Shown piece by piece: positions 15,806-24,401 of a DNA stretch of 64,000 nt. Numbering within the stretch: position 1 is the first letter of the stretch; each line of letters begins with the position of its first letter. The DNA is from Mycobacterium scrofulaceum. Its GTDB lineage: Bacteria > Actinomycetota > Actinomycetes > Mycobacteriales > Mycobacteriaceae. The position numbers and the translations under genes were made by a program. The stretch spans positions 17,437 to 81,436 of the forward strand of contig NZ_MVIJ01000026.1 in assembly GCF_002086735.1 (NCBI RefSeq), in the 5' to 3' direction. The notes below the pieces were generated by a model. That model searched no databases, had not been told where the DNA came from, and was given only the letters and a program-made list of their open reading frames with translations.

Positions 15806-16825
15806 TCAGCGGGAAGCCGGTTCGCTGAGCTTGACCAGGGTCTTGCCGATGTTGACGCCGGTGAACAGGCCGTTGAGGGCGTCGACGCAGGACTCGATCC
15901 CGTCGAAGATGGTCTCCCGGTGCTTGAGCCGGCCCTCGGCCTCCCACCGCCGCAGCGCGGCGAACGCCTCGTCGAACCGGCCCCACTGGTCGAGGGCGTT
16001 GAACCCCTGCATCAACGCCGTCTTGGACAGCAGATTCACGTAGTTGGCCGGCCCCGGGTGCTCGCCGGTCAGGTAACTGGAGATCACCCCGCACAGGACG
16101 ACCCGCGCGCGGGGGGCCAAGCGACCCAGCACGGCGTCGAGGATGGGCCCGCCGACGTTGTCGAAGTAGACGTCGACGCGCCGCGGGCAGTGCCGCTTGA
16201 GCGCGGCCGCGAGGTCGTCGTTCTTGTATTCGATGCAGGCGTCGAAGCCGAAGTCCTCGACCACCGCCCGGCACTTCTGGGGGCCGCCCGCGATGCCGAC
16301 CACCCGGGCCCCGGCGATCTTGGCGATCTGCCCGGCCACCGACCCGGTGGCCCCGGCGGCCGCCGAGACCACCACCGTTTCCCCGGCCTGGGGGCGGCCG
16401 ATGTCGGTCATCCCGAAATACGCGGTGGCGCCGGTCGGACCGTACACCGACATGATCGCCAGCTGGTCGTCCTCGCCCGGGATGGGCGTGCTGAACAGGT
16501 CGTCGCGGATGATCGCGTACTCGGAGAAGCCGGTCAGGGTGGTGACGACGTCGCCGACGGCGTACGCGTCGCAGCGCGACGCGACCACCTCGCCGATCCC
16601 GGCCGCGCGGATGACCTCGCCCAGCTGCACCGGCGGCAGGTAGCCGGGCTGGTCGTCGAGCCAGGTGCGGGCGGCGGCGTCGATCCCGACGTAGGTGGTG
16701 CGCAGCAGCGCCTCGCCCTCCGCGGGTTCGGGCGCCGCCGTGGTGACCAGCTCGGTGTCCCCCGGCCTGACAAGCCCGGTGGGGCGGCGACGCAACAAGA
16801 TCTGACGGTTCGGCAACTCGGGCAC
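15806..16825 (-). CDS. NADP-dependent MDR-family oxidoreductase
   Basis: This 339-residue zinc-independent medium-chain reductase belongs to the prostaglandin/leukotriene/curcumin reductase group. The N-terminal PNRQILLRRRPTGLV and YVGIDAAARTWL are group signatures. The Rossmann motif AAAGATGSVAGQIAK lies near residue 150. The product likely reduces alpha,beta-unsaturated ketones or aldehydes with NADPH. GTG 16825 is chosen as start: it gives the family's usual length, and TAGTTT lies seven bases before it, fitting a leaderless transcript. The gene is divergent from the DUF3060 gene. Confidence 0.85.
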   Translation of the reverse strand: MPELPNRQILLRRRPTGLVRPGDTELVTTAAPEPAEGEALLRTTYVGIDAAARTWLDDQPGYLPPVQLGEVIRAAGIGEVVASRCDAYAVGDVVTTLTGFSEYAIIRDDLFSTPIPGEDDQLAIMSVYGPTGATAYFGMTDIGRPQAGETVVVSAAAGATGSVAGQIAKIAGARVVGIAGGPQKCRAVVEDFGFDACIEYKNDDLAAALKRHCPRRVDVYFDNVGGPILDAVLGRLAPRARVVLCGVISSYLTGEHPGPANYVNLLSKTALMQGFNALDQWGRFDEAFAALRRWEAEGRLKHRETIFDGIESCVDALNGLFTGVNIGKTLVKLSEPASR

Positions 16826-16881
16826 GATGCAGAAACTACCGAACCGGCCGAAATCACCCGGGCGAATGGCATATTCGACCC
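16826..16881. promoter_or_regulatory. Divergent promoter region, both sides apparently leaderless
   Basis: In 56 bases, a leftward TAGTTT hexamer sits seven bases before GTG 16825, and a rightward CATATT sits six bases before ATG 16882. Both fit the mycobacterial -10 with transcription starting at the start codon. Confidence 0.5.
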
Positions 16882-17574
16882 ATGGCAGCAAACGACGACC
16901 CGGAGGACCGGATCCGGGAACTCGAGCGCCCGCTCGCCGACGCGGCGCGGGCGTCCGAAGCGGGCAGCGCGCAACCCGGTGGCCAGGCCTACTCGCCCGG
17001 CCCGGCGGGCCCGCCGCCACCGCCCCCGTGGAGCTACGGCGGGCCGTTTCCGGGTCCGCCCCCGCAACGCCCCTCGGGCAACCGCATGTGGTGGATCATG
17101 GGCACGGTGATCGCGGTCGGCGTGCTGGCCCTGGCCGGTGGCATCGCCGCCTTCGCGGCACACCAGCTTTCCGGCGTCCGATCGGTCATCAGTTCGCCGC
17201 CGACGATCTCCCGGACGTTCGGCCCGCCGTCGAGCGTCACCGGCAGCCCGGGCCGCTCCCCCAGCCGGACCGGGACGACCGAACCGTCGGCCTCACCGAC
17301 CCCGGCGCCGGGCGAGAAGATCAGCGTCTCGGGGGTAGGCGAGGACCGGACGATCGCCTGCAACGACAACGTCGTCAGCGTCAGCGGGGTGTCCAACACG
17401 GTGGTGATCACCGGTCACTGCGCCAGCCTCACCGTGTCGGGCGTGCAGAACGAGATCACCGTCGACGCCGTCGACAGCATCCAGGCCTCCGGCTTCAACA
17501 ACAAGGTCACCTACCACTCGGGCTCGCCGAAGGTCAGCAACTCCGGTGGTTCGAACGTCGTCCGGCAGGGCTGA
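16882..17574 (+). CDS. DUF3060 single-pass membrane protein (Rv0314c-like)
   Basis: This 230-residue protein has a short charged N-terminus (DDPEDRIRELERPL), a Pro/Gly-rich cytoplasmic stretch, one transmembrane helix (about 70-92) and a Pro/Ser/Thr linker. The C-terminal DUF3060 domain (about 145-228) has short repeats around CNDNVVSVSGVSNTVVITGHC and SGVQNEITV, each ending in N-x-V or N-x-I, which suggests a small beta-solenoid exposed outside. Two Cys flank one repeat. Function unknown; the topology suggests an envelope-associated role. It converges on the 133-residue gene with a 20-base gap. Confidence 0.8.
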   Translation: MAANDDPEDRIRELERPLADAARASEAGSAQPGGQAYSPGPAGPPPPPPWSYGGPFPGPPPQRPSGNRMWWIMGTVIAVGVLALAGGIAAFAAHQLSGVRSVISSPPTISRTFGPPSSVTGSPGRSPSRTGTTEPSASPTPAPGEKISVSGVGEDRTIACNDNVVSVSGVSNTVVITGHCASLTVSGVQNEITVDAVDSIQASGFNNKVTYHSGSPKVSNSGGSNVVRQG

Positions 17575-17594
17575 GGCGGCCGTTGCGGCGACCG

Positions 17595-17996
17595 TTACGC
17601 CGGCTCGCCGGGCTCGTCGTCCGGTGAATCGTTGTCGAGGACGCTGACCGCGATGCCGTACGGCAGGAACCGCACCTTGCGCCCGGGGTCGACGTTGTCC
17701 TTGTTGGCCCGCAGCGCGTCGAGCTCGGTCGCATAGACCTGCTCGACGTGCGCGCCGCCGCCGGCGTCCACCGTGTAGATGGCCCAGACGCCGTCTCCCG
17801 CCTCGCCGGCGGTCTCGGGCTCCGGCCGCGGGCGCCGCGACAGGTCTTCGAACAACGACGACCAGCCGGGCCGGACCCCGGGCGCCGCGACGAACTTGCT
17901 GATCCGCTCGAACACGTCGCGCAGCCCCTCGCTGCCCTCGCGGATCATCCGATCGAACTCGTCGGGATCGAACCCGAACGCACCGTATTCGCCCAC
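17595..17996 (-). CDS. Conserved hypothetical protein (Rv0313-like)
   Basis: This 133-residue acidic soluble protein (about 30 Asp+Glu) has DPDEFDRMIREGSEGL near the start and a second conserved block, GVWAIYTVDAGGGAHVEQVY, then RFLPYGIAVS. No catalytic motif is visible. It is the last of three leftward genes after the two actin-fold membrane proteins at 19326 and 18064, with a 67-base gap, and probably belongs to their operon. Confidence 0.7.
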   Translation of the reverse strand: MGEYGAFGFDPDEFDRMIREGSEGLRDVFERISKFVAAPGVRPGWSSLFEDLSRRPRPEPETAGEAGDGVWAIYTVDAGGGAHVEQVYATELDALRANKDNVDPGRKVRFLPYGIAVSVLDNDSPDDEPGEPA

Positions 17997-18063
17997 GCGA
18001 CCTCCTCGCCGCTCATGCCGTCACCGCCCAGTGTGCGCGCAGTCGCGGGCGCGCGCCACGTCC

Positions 18064-19185
18064 CTACCGCGGGGGTGGGGGCGGCGCTGGTGGCGTGATG
18101 GGAATGGGCACCGTGACGAACGGGAAGTGCAGGTACATCGTCACGGGCGGCTGCGCTTGCGGCGGCGCGCTGGGCGCCCGGGCCGGCACCTGCTTGGCCG
18201 GGGTGGCGACGCTGACCCGCGGGTTCTGCGGGGTGTTGGAGCCCGGCCGGTCCGAGGTCAGCGAGAACAGCACGACGCCGGCCACGGCGGCGGCGATCCC
18301 GGCCAGCGCGCTGCCGGCCAGGAACATGGGCCTGCGCCTGCGCGGGGTCGCGTCGTCCTCGTCCGCGACGGCGCTGTAGGCGAGCGCGCCGCCGCCCGAA
18401 TTGCCCCAGACGTCCAAGTAGGCCGGGCCGAGCGGGCGGGGGCTCACCTCCCCGGTACCGGGATCCAGCGCGTACGCCAGGGCCGCGGTCGACGAGGCGA
18501 ACAGCGGCGCGTTCGCCGACGCCAGGGCCGCCCCGCGGGCCAGCGCCATCTCCGGTTCTTCCGGGGCGCTCACCTCCAGCGGGGTCGCCGCCTCGAGCGC
18601 CGGTTTGACGGCCGCGATGTCCGCACCGCAGCCGACCAGGAAGACGCCGTTCGCGCTTGACCCCCGCGCGGTGAGGCCGGCGACCATCGAAGCCAACTCG
18701 CCGGCGAGCGGGCCCTGCCCCGGGTTCGCCAGCTGCTGACGGTGCAGGTCGACGATCGAACCGTCGGTGACGTCGACAACCGCCAGCGTCGCGCTCGCGG
18801 GTTCCACGAACAGCATCGCGATGTGCTCGTAGTCCAGCGCGTACCCGACCGTCTGGGCGAGCGCGGCCGCGGCCAGCAACGGGGACACCAACATGACGCT
18901 GCCCATGCCGTGGCGGGCCATCGCGTCGCGCAGCGCGCCGACGTTCGCGGGATCCGTCCAGGTCACCCCGGTGGACATCAACCGATAGCCGCCCGCGAGC
19001 GCGCCCTCCCGGGTTCCGCCGATCGCGGCAAGCACCTGGTCGACCGCGCCGGCGGTCGCCGAGTCGCCGTCCGCGGCGACCTCGAACTCGTCCTGTTCCA
19101 CCGTGACGCCGTCGGCGTCCTGGCCCTCGATGACCACCAGGCGGACCGTCTCGGGAGCCATCGAGACCCCAAGCACGATGTCCAC
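18064..19185 (-). CDS. Actin-fold/Hsp70-like membrane protein (DUF7159 type)
   Basis: This protein of about 373 residues begins VDIVLGVSMAPETVRLVVIEG, an actin-like ATPase N-terminal strand pair, and has FLVGCGADIAAVKPAL at the position of the second phosphate-binding segment. One transmembrane helix follows (about 285-310, after RRRRPM), then a Pro-rich extracytoplasmic tail. The nucleotide-binding residues are degenerate, so ATPase activity is doubtful. I chose GTG 19185 because GGAGG lies five bases upstream; the earlier GTG at 19197 would overlap that site. The gene encodes a shorter relative of the protein at 19326 and is likely co-transcribed with it. Confidence 0.75.
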   Translation of the reverse strand: MDIVLGVSMAPETVRLVVIEGQDADGVTVEQDEFEVAADGDSATAGAVDQVLAAIGGTREGALAGGYRLMSTGVTWTDPANVGALRDAMARHGMGSVMLVSPLLAAAALAQTVGYALDYEHIAMLFVEPASATLAVVDVTDGSIVDLHRQQLANPGQGPLAGELASMVAGLTARGSSANGVFLVGCGADIAAVKPALEAATPLEVSAPEEPEMALARGAALASANAPLFASSTAALAYALDPGTGEVSPRPLGPAYLDVWGNSGGGALAYSAVADEDDATPRRRRPMFLAGSALAGIAAAVAGVVLFSLTSDRPGSNTPQNPRVSVATPAKQVPARAPSAPPQAQPPVTMYLHFPFVTVPIPITPPAPPPPPR

Positions 19186-19325
19186 GTACGCCTCCACAGT
19201 CCGCTGATTTGCCCCGGGCCCCGCTATGGGGGCACCACCGATAGACCCGCCCGACCGGGTGACACCACGCTACCCGCGCGGGGGCGGCCGCGCTCATGGA
19301 ACGCGGTGAGCAGGGCGGCCGCGCG

Positions 19326-21035
19326 CTAGTAGCCGGGGCCCAGGAAGGGATTCTGGGCGTTCCCCGGATACTGCGGGTACTGCGGCTGATATGGCGTGTA
19401 TTGCGGGGCCTGCGGCGCCTGGGTCTGCGGCACCGGGACCGGTATGGGCACCGGCAGCAGCGGGACGTGGATCCACTCGGTGGTCATCGGGACCGTCGTG
19501 GTGGTCGTCGTGGTGGTCGACGGCGGGGGCGGTGTCTCGGTCGTCGTCGTCGGCGGCGGCGGCGCGACGGTGCGCGGCGCCAGGTGGCTGGCCGGCGGCG
19601 CCGGCAGCGGCGCGACGCTGGGCGCCGGCGGGGCCTGGCGGTTCTCGATGCCGGTCAGCGTGTAGGCCACGCCGCCGATGGCCGTCATGGCCACCAGCGC
19701 CGACATGCCGATGATCAACTGCGACAACCGAAGCCGGCGCCACGGCCGCTCGGGCGCCGGGTCGATGACGTTGAGCCGCATCGACCAGCCGGACGGCCCG
19801 TCCTCGTCGTAGGTCTCGCCGCCGAACCGCACCCGCAGGTCGCCGGGGTACTCGGTCTGCGACCACGCCAACTCGCGGTCCGTCAGCGCCTCGTCGTCGA
19901 TCACCAGCACGTCGCCGGCCCCCAGGTCGACCACGTCACCGGTGGCGTTGGCGGACGCGAGCACGCCGATCGACGTCCGAGTCCGCAGGCTCAGCTCCTC
20001 GCCGCGGGACGCCAACAGCAGCGCACCGCCCGCCGCCGCGAGGGCCGGCTGCGAGGGGGTCAGGACCGGGGTGCGTCCGTGGACGGAAAGCCGTTCGGCG
20101 ACAAGCGGGATGTGTGCGCCGCCACCGACGGTGACCACCGCCGCGAGGTCCGCCCAGCTCTTGCGGTAGCGCACCAGCATGTCGTCGAAGGCGTAGATGA
20201 AGCCGGTCAGCCGATCCGCCATCAGGTCTTCGAGGTCGTCGCGCCGCAGTGTGAAACTGCAACTGCGCTCGCCGAGCTCGGCGACGATGTCGGTCACCAC
20301 GTCGGTGGACAGCCGCTCCTTGGCCAGCCGGCAGTGTTCCCGCAGCTCACCGAGCTGCCCGACGGCGGCCGTGCTGGCCGGGTCGATGCCGCTGCCGCGG
20401 CCCAGCTCCTCGAAGACCCGCAGCAGCAGCTCCTGGTCGATCTCGTTGCCCGACAGGGCCGCGTACCGCATTGTCGCGCTGACGAGTTCGAAGTCGCCCG
20501 CGACGTCGACCAGCGTGGCCGAGGTGCCCCCGCCGCCGAAATCGAGCAGCCCGACCACGCCGTCGTCGGGCAGGCCGAGTTCGGATTTCACGGCGGTCAA
20601 CGACGCGATCGCGTCGGAGACGAGCCGGGGCGCCATGCCGCTGCGGACGAAGCCCAGATGCGTCCGCAGGCCGTCGCGCAAGGCCTGCACCGTAACGGGT
20701 TTCCAGTACGCGGGGACGGCAATGGAGATCTCCGAGCACGACGCGTCCGCTCCGGCGGCCCGCACCATCGCGTCCAGGGCCTCCACCGTGAGCAGTTCCG
20801 GGTCGTGCGCGGAGCCGTCCGCGGACACCAGCGCCACCGATTCGCCGATGCGCTCGACGAAGCCCTTCATCATCACGCCGGGCTCGGACAGGTTCGAATC
20901 ATTCTCGGGCACGCCGACTTTCGGCGCACAGTGCGGATATAGCGTCAGCACCGACCGCCGGGTGACCGGTGGGCTTTCATTACGCGCAGCGACCAGGTTC
21001 GTGGTCCCGATCGACAACCCAAGTGGGTCGTACAT
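19326..21035 (-). CDS. Hsp70-like membrane protein with Pro/Thr-rich tail (Rv0312-like)
   Basis: This 569-residue protein has an actin/Hsp70 ATPase fold in residues 1-400: DPLGLSIGTTNLVAARN (phosphate 1), VGLLDFGGGGTSATLVDV (phosphate 2) and AAVVTVGGGAHIPLVAERL (adenosine). These are well preserved, so nucleotide binding is likely. An FHA-like or small linker segment leads to one transmembrane helix (about 445-467) and an extracytoplasmic tail rich in Thr and Pro, ending in Gln/Tyr-rich repeats (PQYTPYQPQYPQYPG). No substrate-binding domain of true DnaK is present. A role as an envelope sensor or chaperone is inference. The M. tuberculosis equivalent is described as Pro/Thr-rich and uncharacterised. 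Confidence 0.82.
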   Translation of the reverse strand: MYDPLGLSIGTTNLVAARNESPPVTRRSVLTLYPHCAPKVGVPENDSNLSEPGVMMKGFVERIGESVALVSADGSAHDPELLTVEALDAMVRAAGADASCSEISIAVPAYWKPVTVQALRDGLRTHLGFVRSGMAPRLVSDAIASLTAVKSELGLPDDGVVGLLDFGGGGTSATLVDVAGDFELVSATMRYAALSGNEIDQELLLRVFEELGRGSGIDPASTAAVGQLGELREHCRLAKERLSTDVVTDIVAELGERSCSFTLRRDDLEDLMADRLTGFIYAFDDMLVRYRKSWADLAAVVTVGGGAHIPLVAERLSVHGRTPVLTPSQPALAAAGGALLLASRGEELSLRTRTSIGVLASANATGDVVDLGAGDVLVIDDEALTDRELAWSQTEYPGDLRVRFGGETYDEDGPSGWSMRLNVIDPAPERPWRRLRLSQLIIGMSALVAMTAIGGVAYTLTGIENRQAPPAPSVAPLPAPPASHLAPRTVAPPPPTTTTETPPPPSTTTTTTTTVPMTTEWIHVPLLPVPIPVPVPQTQAPQAPQYTPYQPQYPQYPGNAQNPFLGPGY

Positions 21036-21192
21036 AGAGCGAAAACTTTCGTCTATAGGGGTCGGTGGCCAGCGTCAACCATAGTCGCGGACACGCCGAA
21101 AACCGATGGCTTGCAACATCATCGGTATCCGGTCGATGCCACCTCGTCACCGAAGTGGTACCGCCCGCCCCTTGACAAACCCGCGCCGGTGC

Positions 21193-22416
21193 CTACACCA
21201 CGGTCAGCGGCAGCGATCGCCTGGGCTCGAACTGGAATGTCGCTCCGCCGCTGACTTTCGTTACCGACACCTCGGGCAGTTCGGCGGCGGCGGTGTCGGT
21301 TTCGACCAGTTCCGCGGTCCAGTCGGTGTTCGTCCCGCTGACCCGGACCTCGAGGTGCGGGTCGACGGCGGTGGCGATCGCCTGCAGCGGTTGGGTGGAT
21401 TCGGGAGTGCACAGCGCGATCCAGGCGGCGTCCTCGTGGGCCGGCGAGCGGTGCACCACGAGCCGGTCGGCGGTCTCCGCTCGGACGTAGCCCGCGGGGT
21501 TCAGCAGCGGGTGCAGTTCGAGCACCTCCAGCACGCCCCGGGCGCCGCCGGGCAGCCCCAGCGCGCGGTGGATGCGCTCGGCGGCCACGCCGGCGATGCC
21601 GGTCAGCCCCTGGGTGCACACCGATGCGGCCTGGGCGTCGTCCGCGGCACGCGCCCGCACCGCGATGGCGAACGACAGGTAGAGCAGGTGCATCTGCAGG
21701 CATACCTCGTCGGCCATCCGGACCAGCGCCGAATGCGAGAAGCCGGCGAAGTCGAAGTCGGACAGCAGCGGCCCGGAGTAATCCGCCTTTCCCTCGTCGG
21801 ATCGGTCGATCGGATCGAGTTCCCATGTGGCGGCGCGGGTTTGGCGGACGATGTCCAGCGCGGGAATGCTCTGGGCCTCCGGGTGGGACTCGTCGATGAT
21901 GACGGTCCACGCGCAGTGCGGATGGCGATCGGCCGGCGAGCGCGGCGGCCGGTGGATGGGGCGCACCTGGGCGCGCGCGTTGGTCGCGACCGCGGTCGCG
22001 TCGAAGGTCGGGTCCTCGATGGTGTGGCACATGCCGAACACGTACTTCTCGCCCATCGGCTCCACGTCGAGCAGGGCGCCGCAGTGGTCGAGCTGGAATT
22101 CGCCGTGCCAGCGGTCGTGCACCGTGTAGCGGAAGTCCATGAATTGCGGTGGGGCGCCGATGTCGAGCTGCAGCCCCTTGAAGATGGTCGGCACGTCGTC
22201 GCCGGTGAAATTCAGCGCCCGTTGCATGCGCCGGGTGTAGACGGGGCTGGCGCCCGCCCACTCCTCGATGGCGATCTGCACCATCTCGTCGCGGCCGAAC
22301 GCGCTGATGCACCAGGCCATCCCCGAGCGGTCGATCAGCTGCCCGATCAGGAGCAATTCGGGAACCAGGACGGCCAGCTGCTCGCGCGTCAGCCGCGCGT
22401 ATCGGGATCGGCTCAC
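21193..22416 (-). CDS. Conserved hypothetical protein (Rv0311-like)
   Basis: This 407-residue soluble protein of no named family starts SRSRYARLTREQLAVLVPELL. Visible features are a His/Asp-rich block (MDFRYTVHDRWHGEFQLDHCGALLDVEP) split over about 95-122, then GMCHTIEDPTFDATA. The C-terminal third is beta-rich. The arrangement of His, Cys and Asp in the middle could bind a metal or haem; this is inference. Its GTG start lies six bases after TATTTT, fitting a leaderless mRNA. It is divergent from the TetR gene, which may control it. Confidence 0.7.
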   Translation of the reverse strand: MSRSRYARLTREQLAVLVPELLLIGQLIDRSGMAWCISAFGRDEMVQIAIEEWAGASPVYTRRMQRALNFTGDDVPTIFKGLQLDIGAPPQFMDFRYTVHDRWHGEFQLDHCGALLDVEPMGEKYVFGMCHTIEDPTFDATAVATNARAQVRPIHRPPRSPADRHPHCAWTVIIDESHPEAQSIPALDIVRQTRAATWELDPIDRSDEGKADYSGPLLSDFDFAGFSHSALVRMADEVCLQMHLLYLSFAIAVRARAADDAQAASVCTQGLTGIAGVAAERIHRALGLPGGARGVLEVLELHPLLNPAGYVRAETADRLVVHRSPAHEDAAWIALCTPESTQPLQAIATAVDPHLEVRVSGTNTDWTAELVETDTAAAELPEVSVTKVSGGATFQFEPRRSLPLTVV

Positions 22417-22454
22417 GCGCCAAAAATAGACTCGACTATGTTATAAAGTCAACA
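22417..22454. promoter_or_regulatory. Divergent promoter/operator between Rv0311-like gene and TetR
   Basis: Only 38 bases separate the two start codons. An inverted repeat GACT (22434-22437) and AGTC (22447-22450) sits at the centre and could be the TetR operator. Leftward TATTTT is six bases before GTG, and rightward TAAAGT is five bases before ATG, so both mRNAs may be leaderless. A leftward TTGACT at about 22446-22451 fits a -35. Confidence 0.45.
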
Positions 22455-23099
22455 ATGTCGATTGCCGCAGGTCAGAGCTCCGGGAACGCGGTTGGCCCCA
22501 CCCGGCGCACCCGCGCGCCGCGCAAGCGCGGCGACGACACTCGCGCCAAGATCATCGGCGAGACGGTCCGCTGCATCACCGAGGAGGGCTTCGCGGCGGC
22601 CACCGCCAAGCACGTGGCCGAACGCGCGGGCGTGACGTGGGGGGTCATCCAGTATCACTTCGGGGATCGCAACGGCCTGCTGACGGCCGTCGTGGACGAC
22701 GGGGTGGACCGGCTGATCGAGAGCCTGTCGTCGGCCGACGTCAGCGAGTTGCCGCTGCGCGAGCGCATCGAGGTGGTGGTCGACACGGCCTGGAGCTGCT
22801 ACAGCAGCCCGACGTCGATGGCCGCGCTCGAGATCCTGCGCGCCACCCGCGGCGGGCCGGGCGAGTCGCCGCGCCGTCACCTGCTGGAGATGAACGCCGC
22901 GGTCGGCCAGCTGGGCCGGCTGATCACCGACGACCCGGCGAACGCCGGTGTGGCCGAAGTCATCTGGGCCACGCTACGCGGTGTGGTGCTGGCGCAGATG
23001 GTCACCGGAACGCAGGTCGACTGGAGCCTGGAGCGACGCGCTCTGATCGACATGGTCACCCGCCACCTCTCCGCCGGCCGGGGCCACCGCGACACATAA
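22455..23099 (+). CDS. TetR family transcriptional regulator
   Basis: This 214-residue regulator has an N-terminal arm rich in Arg, then the TetR helix-turn-helix (about 30-75): AKIIGETVRCITEEGF, TAKHVAERAGVTWGVIQYHF. The sequence WGVIQYHFGDRNGLL is the recognition helix and its follow-on. The C-terminal domain binds an unknown ligand. It probably represses itself and the divergent gene at 21193 through the short shared intergenic region. M. tuberculosis has no regulator at this exact site as I recall, so this may be a lineage-specific addition. Confidence 0.85.
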   Translation: MSIAAGQSSGNAVGPTRRTRAPRKRGDDTRAKIIGETVRCITEEGFAAATAKHVAERAGVTWGVIQYHFGDRNGLLTAVVDDGVDRLIESLSSADVSELPLRERIEVVVDTAWSCYSSPTSMAALEILRATRGGPGESPRRHLLEMNAAVGQLGRLITDDPANAGVAEVIWATLRGVVLAQMVTGTQVDWSLERRALIDMVTRHLSAGRGHRDT

Positions 23100-23207
23100 A
23101 CCACGCACACGACACGCCGCACAAGGTGACCGTGGTTTATGCCTCGCCGACGCCGGCTCGTCGATGCGAGCGCGGCGGGCTTAATACCCGTGTGCTGCAA
23201 TGACCTG

Positions 23208-23681
23208 ATGACCCCTCACGATCTCGCCGACATCGAAGCCATCAAGCAGGTCAAGTACCGGTACCTGCGCGCGCTGGACACCAAGCACTGGGACGACTTC
23301 GCCGACACCCTCGCCGAGGACATCAAGGCCGACTACGGGCCGTCGATCGGCAACGAGCTGCACTTCACCAACCGCGACGACCTGGTGGAGTACATGCGTA
23401 CGTCGCTGCCCGCGAACGTCATCACCGAGCATCGGGTGACCCATCCCGACATCGTCGTCGACGGCGATACCGCAACGGGCAGTTGGTATCTGCAGGACCG
23501 GGTGATCGTCGGCGACTTGAACTTCATGCTGATCGGTGCGGCCTTCTACCGCGACACCTACCGGCGCACCGACGCCGGCTGGAAGATCAGCGGCACCGGC
23601 TACGACCGAACCTACGACGCCACCATGTCGTTGGAGGGCATGAACTTCACGCTCAAGCCCGGCCGCGCGCTGGCCACCTGA
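23208..23681 (+). CDS. SnoaL-like/NTF2-fold protein (Rv0310c-like)
   Basis: This 157-residue protein has the nuclear-transport-factor-2 fold pattern: IEAIKQVKYRYLRALDTKHW, then an acidic strand and TEHRVTHPDIVVDGDTATG, GSWYLQD and YRDTYRRTDAGWKI. The family includes dehydratases, isomerases and ring-hydroxylase small subunits acting on steroids or polyketides. The His-Pro-Asp and Tyr/Asp residues in the pocket are compatible with acid-base catalysis, but the substrate is unknown. ATG 23208 is chosen where the family alignment begins. It ends four bases before the convergent L,D-transpeptidase-like gene. Confidence 0.78.
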   Translation: MTPHDLADIEAIKQVKYRYLRALDTKHWDDFADTLAEDIKADYGPSIGNELHFTNRDDLVEYMRTSLPANVITEHRVTHPDIVVDGDTATGSWYLQDRVIVGDLNFMLIGAAFYRDTYRRTDAGWKISGTGYDRTYDATMSLEGMNFTLKPGRALAT

Positions 23682-23685
23682 GCGG

Positions 23686-24342
23686 CTACTTGGTGATGGC
23701 GATCACCGCGCCGGGCCGCAGCCATTTCATGATCGACACCAGCTGAGCGTCGTCGACGGCGACGCAGCCCTCGGTGGGCTTCCCGTCGGTGGTGTGGAAG
23801 AAGAACGCCGCACCGCCGCCCGGGGTCTTGTTCTTGTTGACGCCCATCACGACGGCGTGCTTGTACTGCGGGATCTGCAGATTTTCGCTTTCGGCGGTGT
23901 TGAACGGGCACTGCGCCTTCTGGCACACCTGCATGGAGTTGAACGTGGGGCTGTGGTCGTCGCCGCTCCACCAGTGGTTGGGGCCGACTTGCGTGTAGGG
24001 CAGGCCGCTGCCGGGATTGGGCGCGGTGCCGAAGGCGGAGTCCAGCGTGTAGACGCCCATCGGGGTGGCCGGCACCCCGCTCTTGGCCTGCGGCGCCATG
24101 CCCGCCGAACCGACGTGGGTCGGAATGCCGGTTCGCAGCGCCTGCCAGCCGGCGGCGGTGCGTTGGTAGATGTCCATCGTCGCGTTCGATCCGCCGGTGC
24201 TCATCACCGAAACCACCTGGGTGGCATTGCCGACCGCGTTGGCGAACCACGGGGCGCCGGCGGCGCCGGCGACCGGCGCCAGGGCCAGCGACGCGAAAAG
24301 TGCGCACGCCGAAGCGGACAGCGAGGCGAGCAGTCGGCGCAT
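23686..24342 (-). CDS. Exported L,D-transpeptidase-like protein (Rv0309-like)
   Basis: This protein of about 218 residues has a signal peptide (SASACALFASLALAPVAGA). The catalytic-type segment FFFHTTDGKPTEGCVAVDD near residues 180-198 gives His and the EGC nucleophile context of the YkuD fold. Two further Cys (QVCQKAQCPF) probably form a disulphide. It lacks the SHGC consensus of classical Ldt enzymes, so its substrate may differ; the M. tuberculosis homologue has been described as a fibronectin-binding exported protein. Start: ATG 24342 begins the signal sequence; an ATG three codons earlier (24351) is also possible because GGAGG sits between them. Confidence 0.78.
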   Translation of the reverse strand: MRRLLASLSASACALFASLALAPVAGAAGAPWFANAVGNATQVVSVMSTGGSNATMDIYQRTAAGWQALRTGIPTHVGSAGMAPQAKSGVPATPMGVYTLDSAFGTAPNPGSGLPYTQVGPNHWWSGDDHSPTFNSMQVCQKAQCPFNTAESENLQIPQYKHAVVMGVNKNKTPGGGAAFFFHTTDGKPTEGCVAVDDAQLVSIMKWLRPGAVIAITK

Positions 24343-24401
24343 GACCTCCATCGTCAGACCCGCCCAGCGCAAGGTCAAGTAAAGCTTCGGCCCCGGTTAG
24401 G

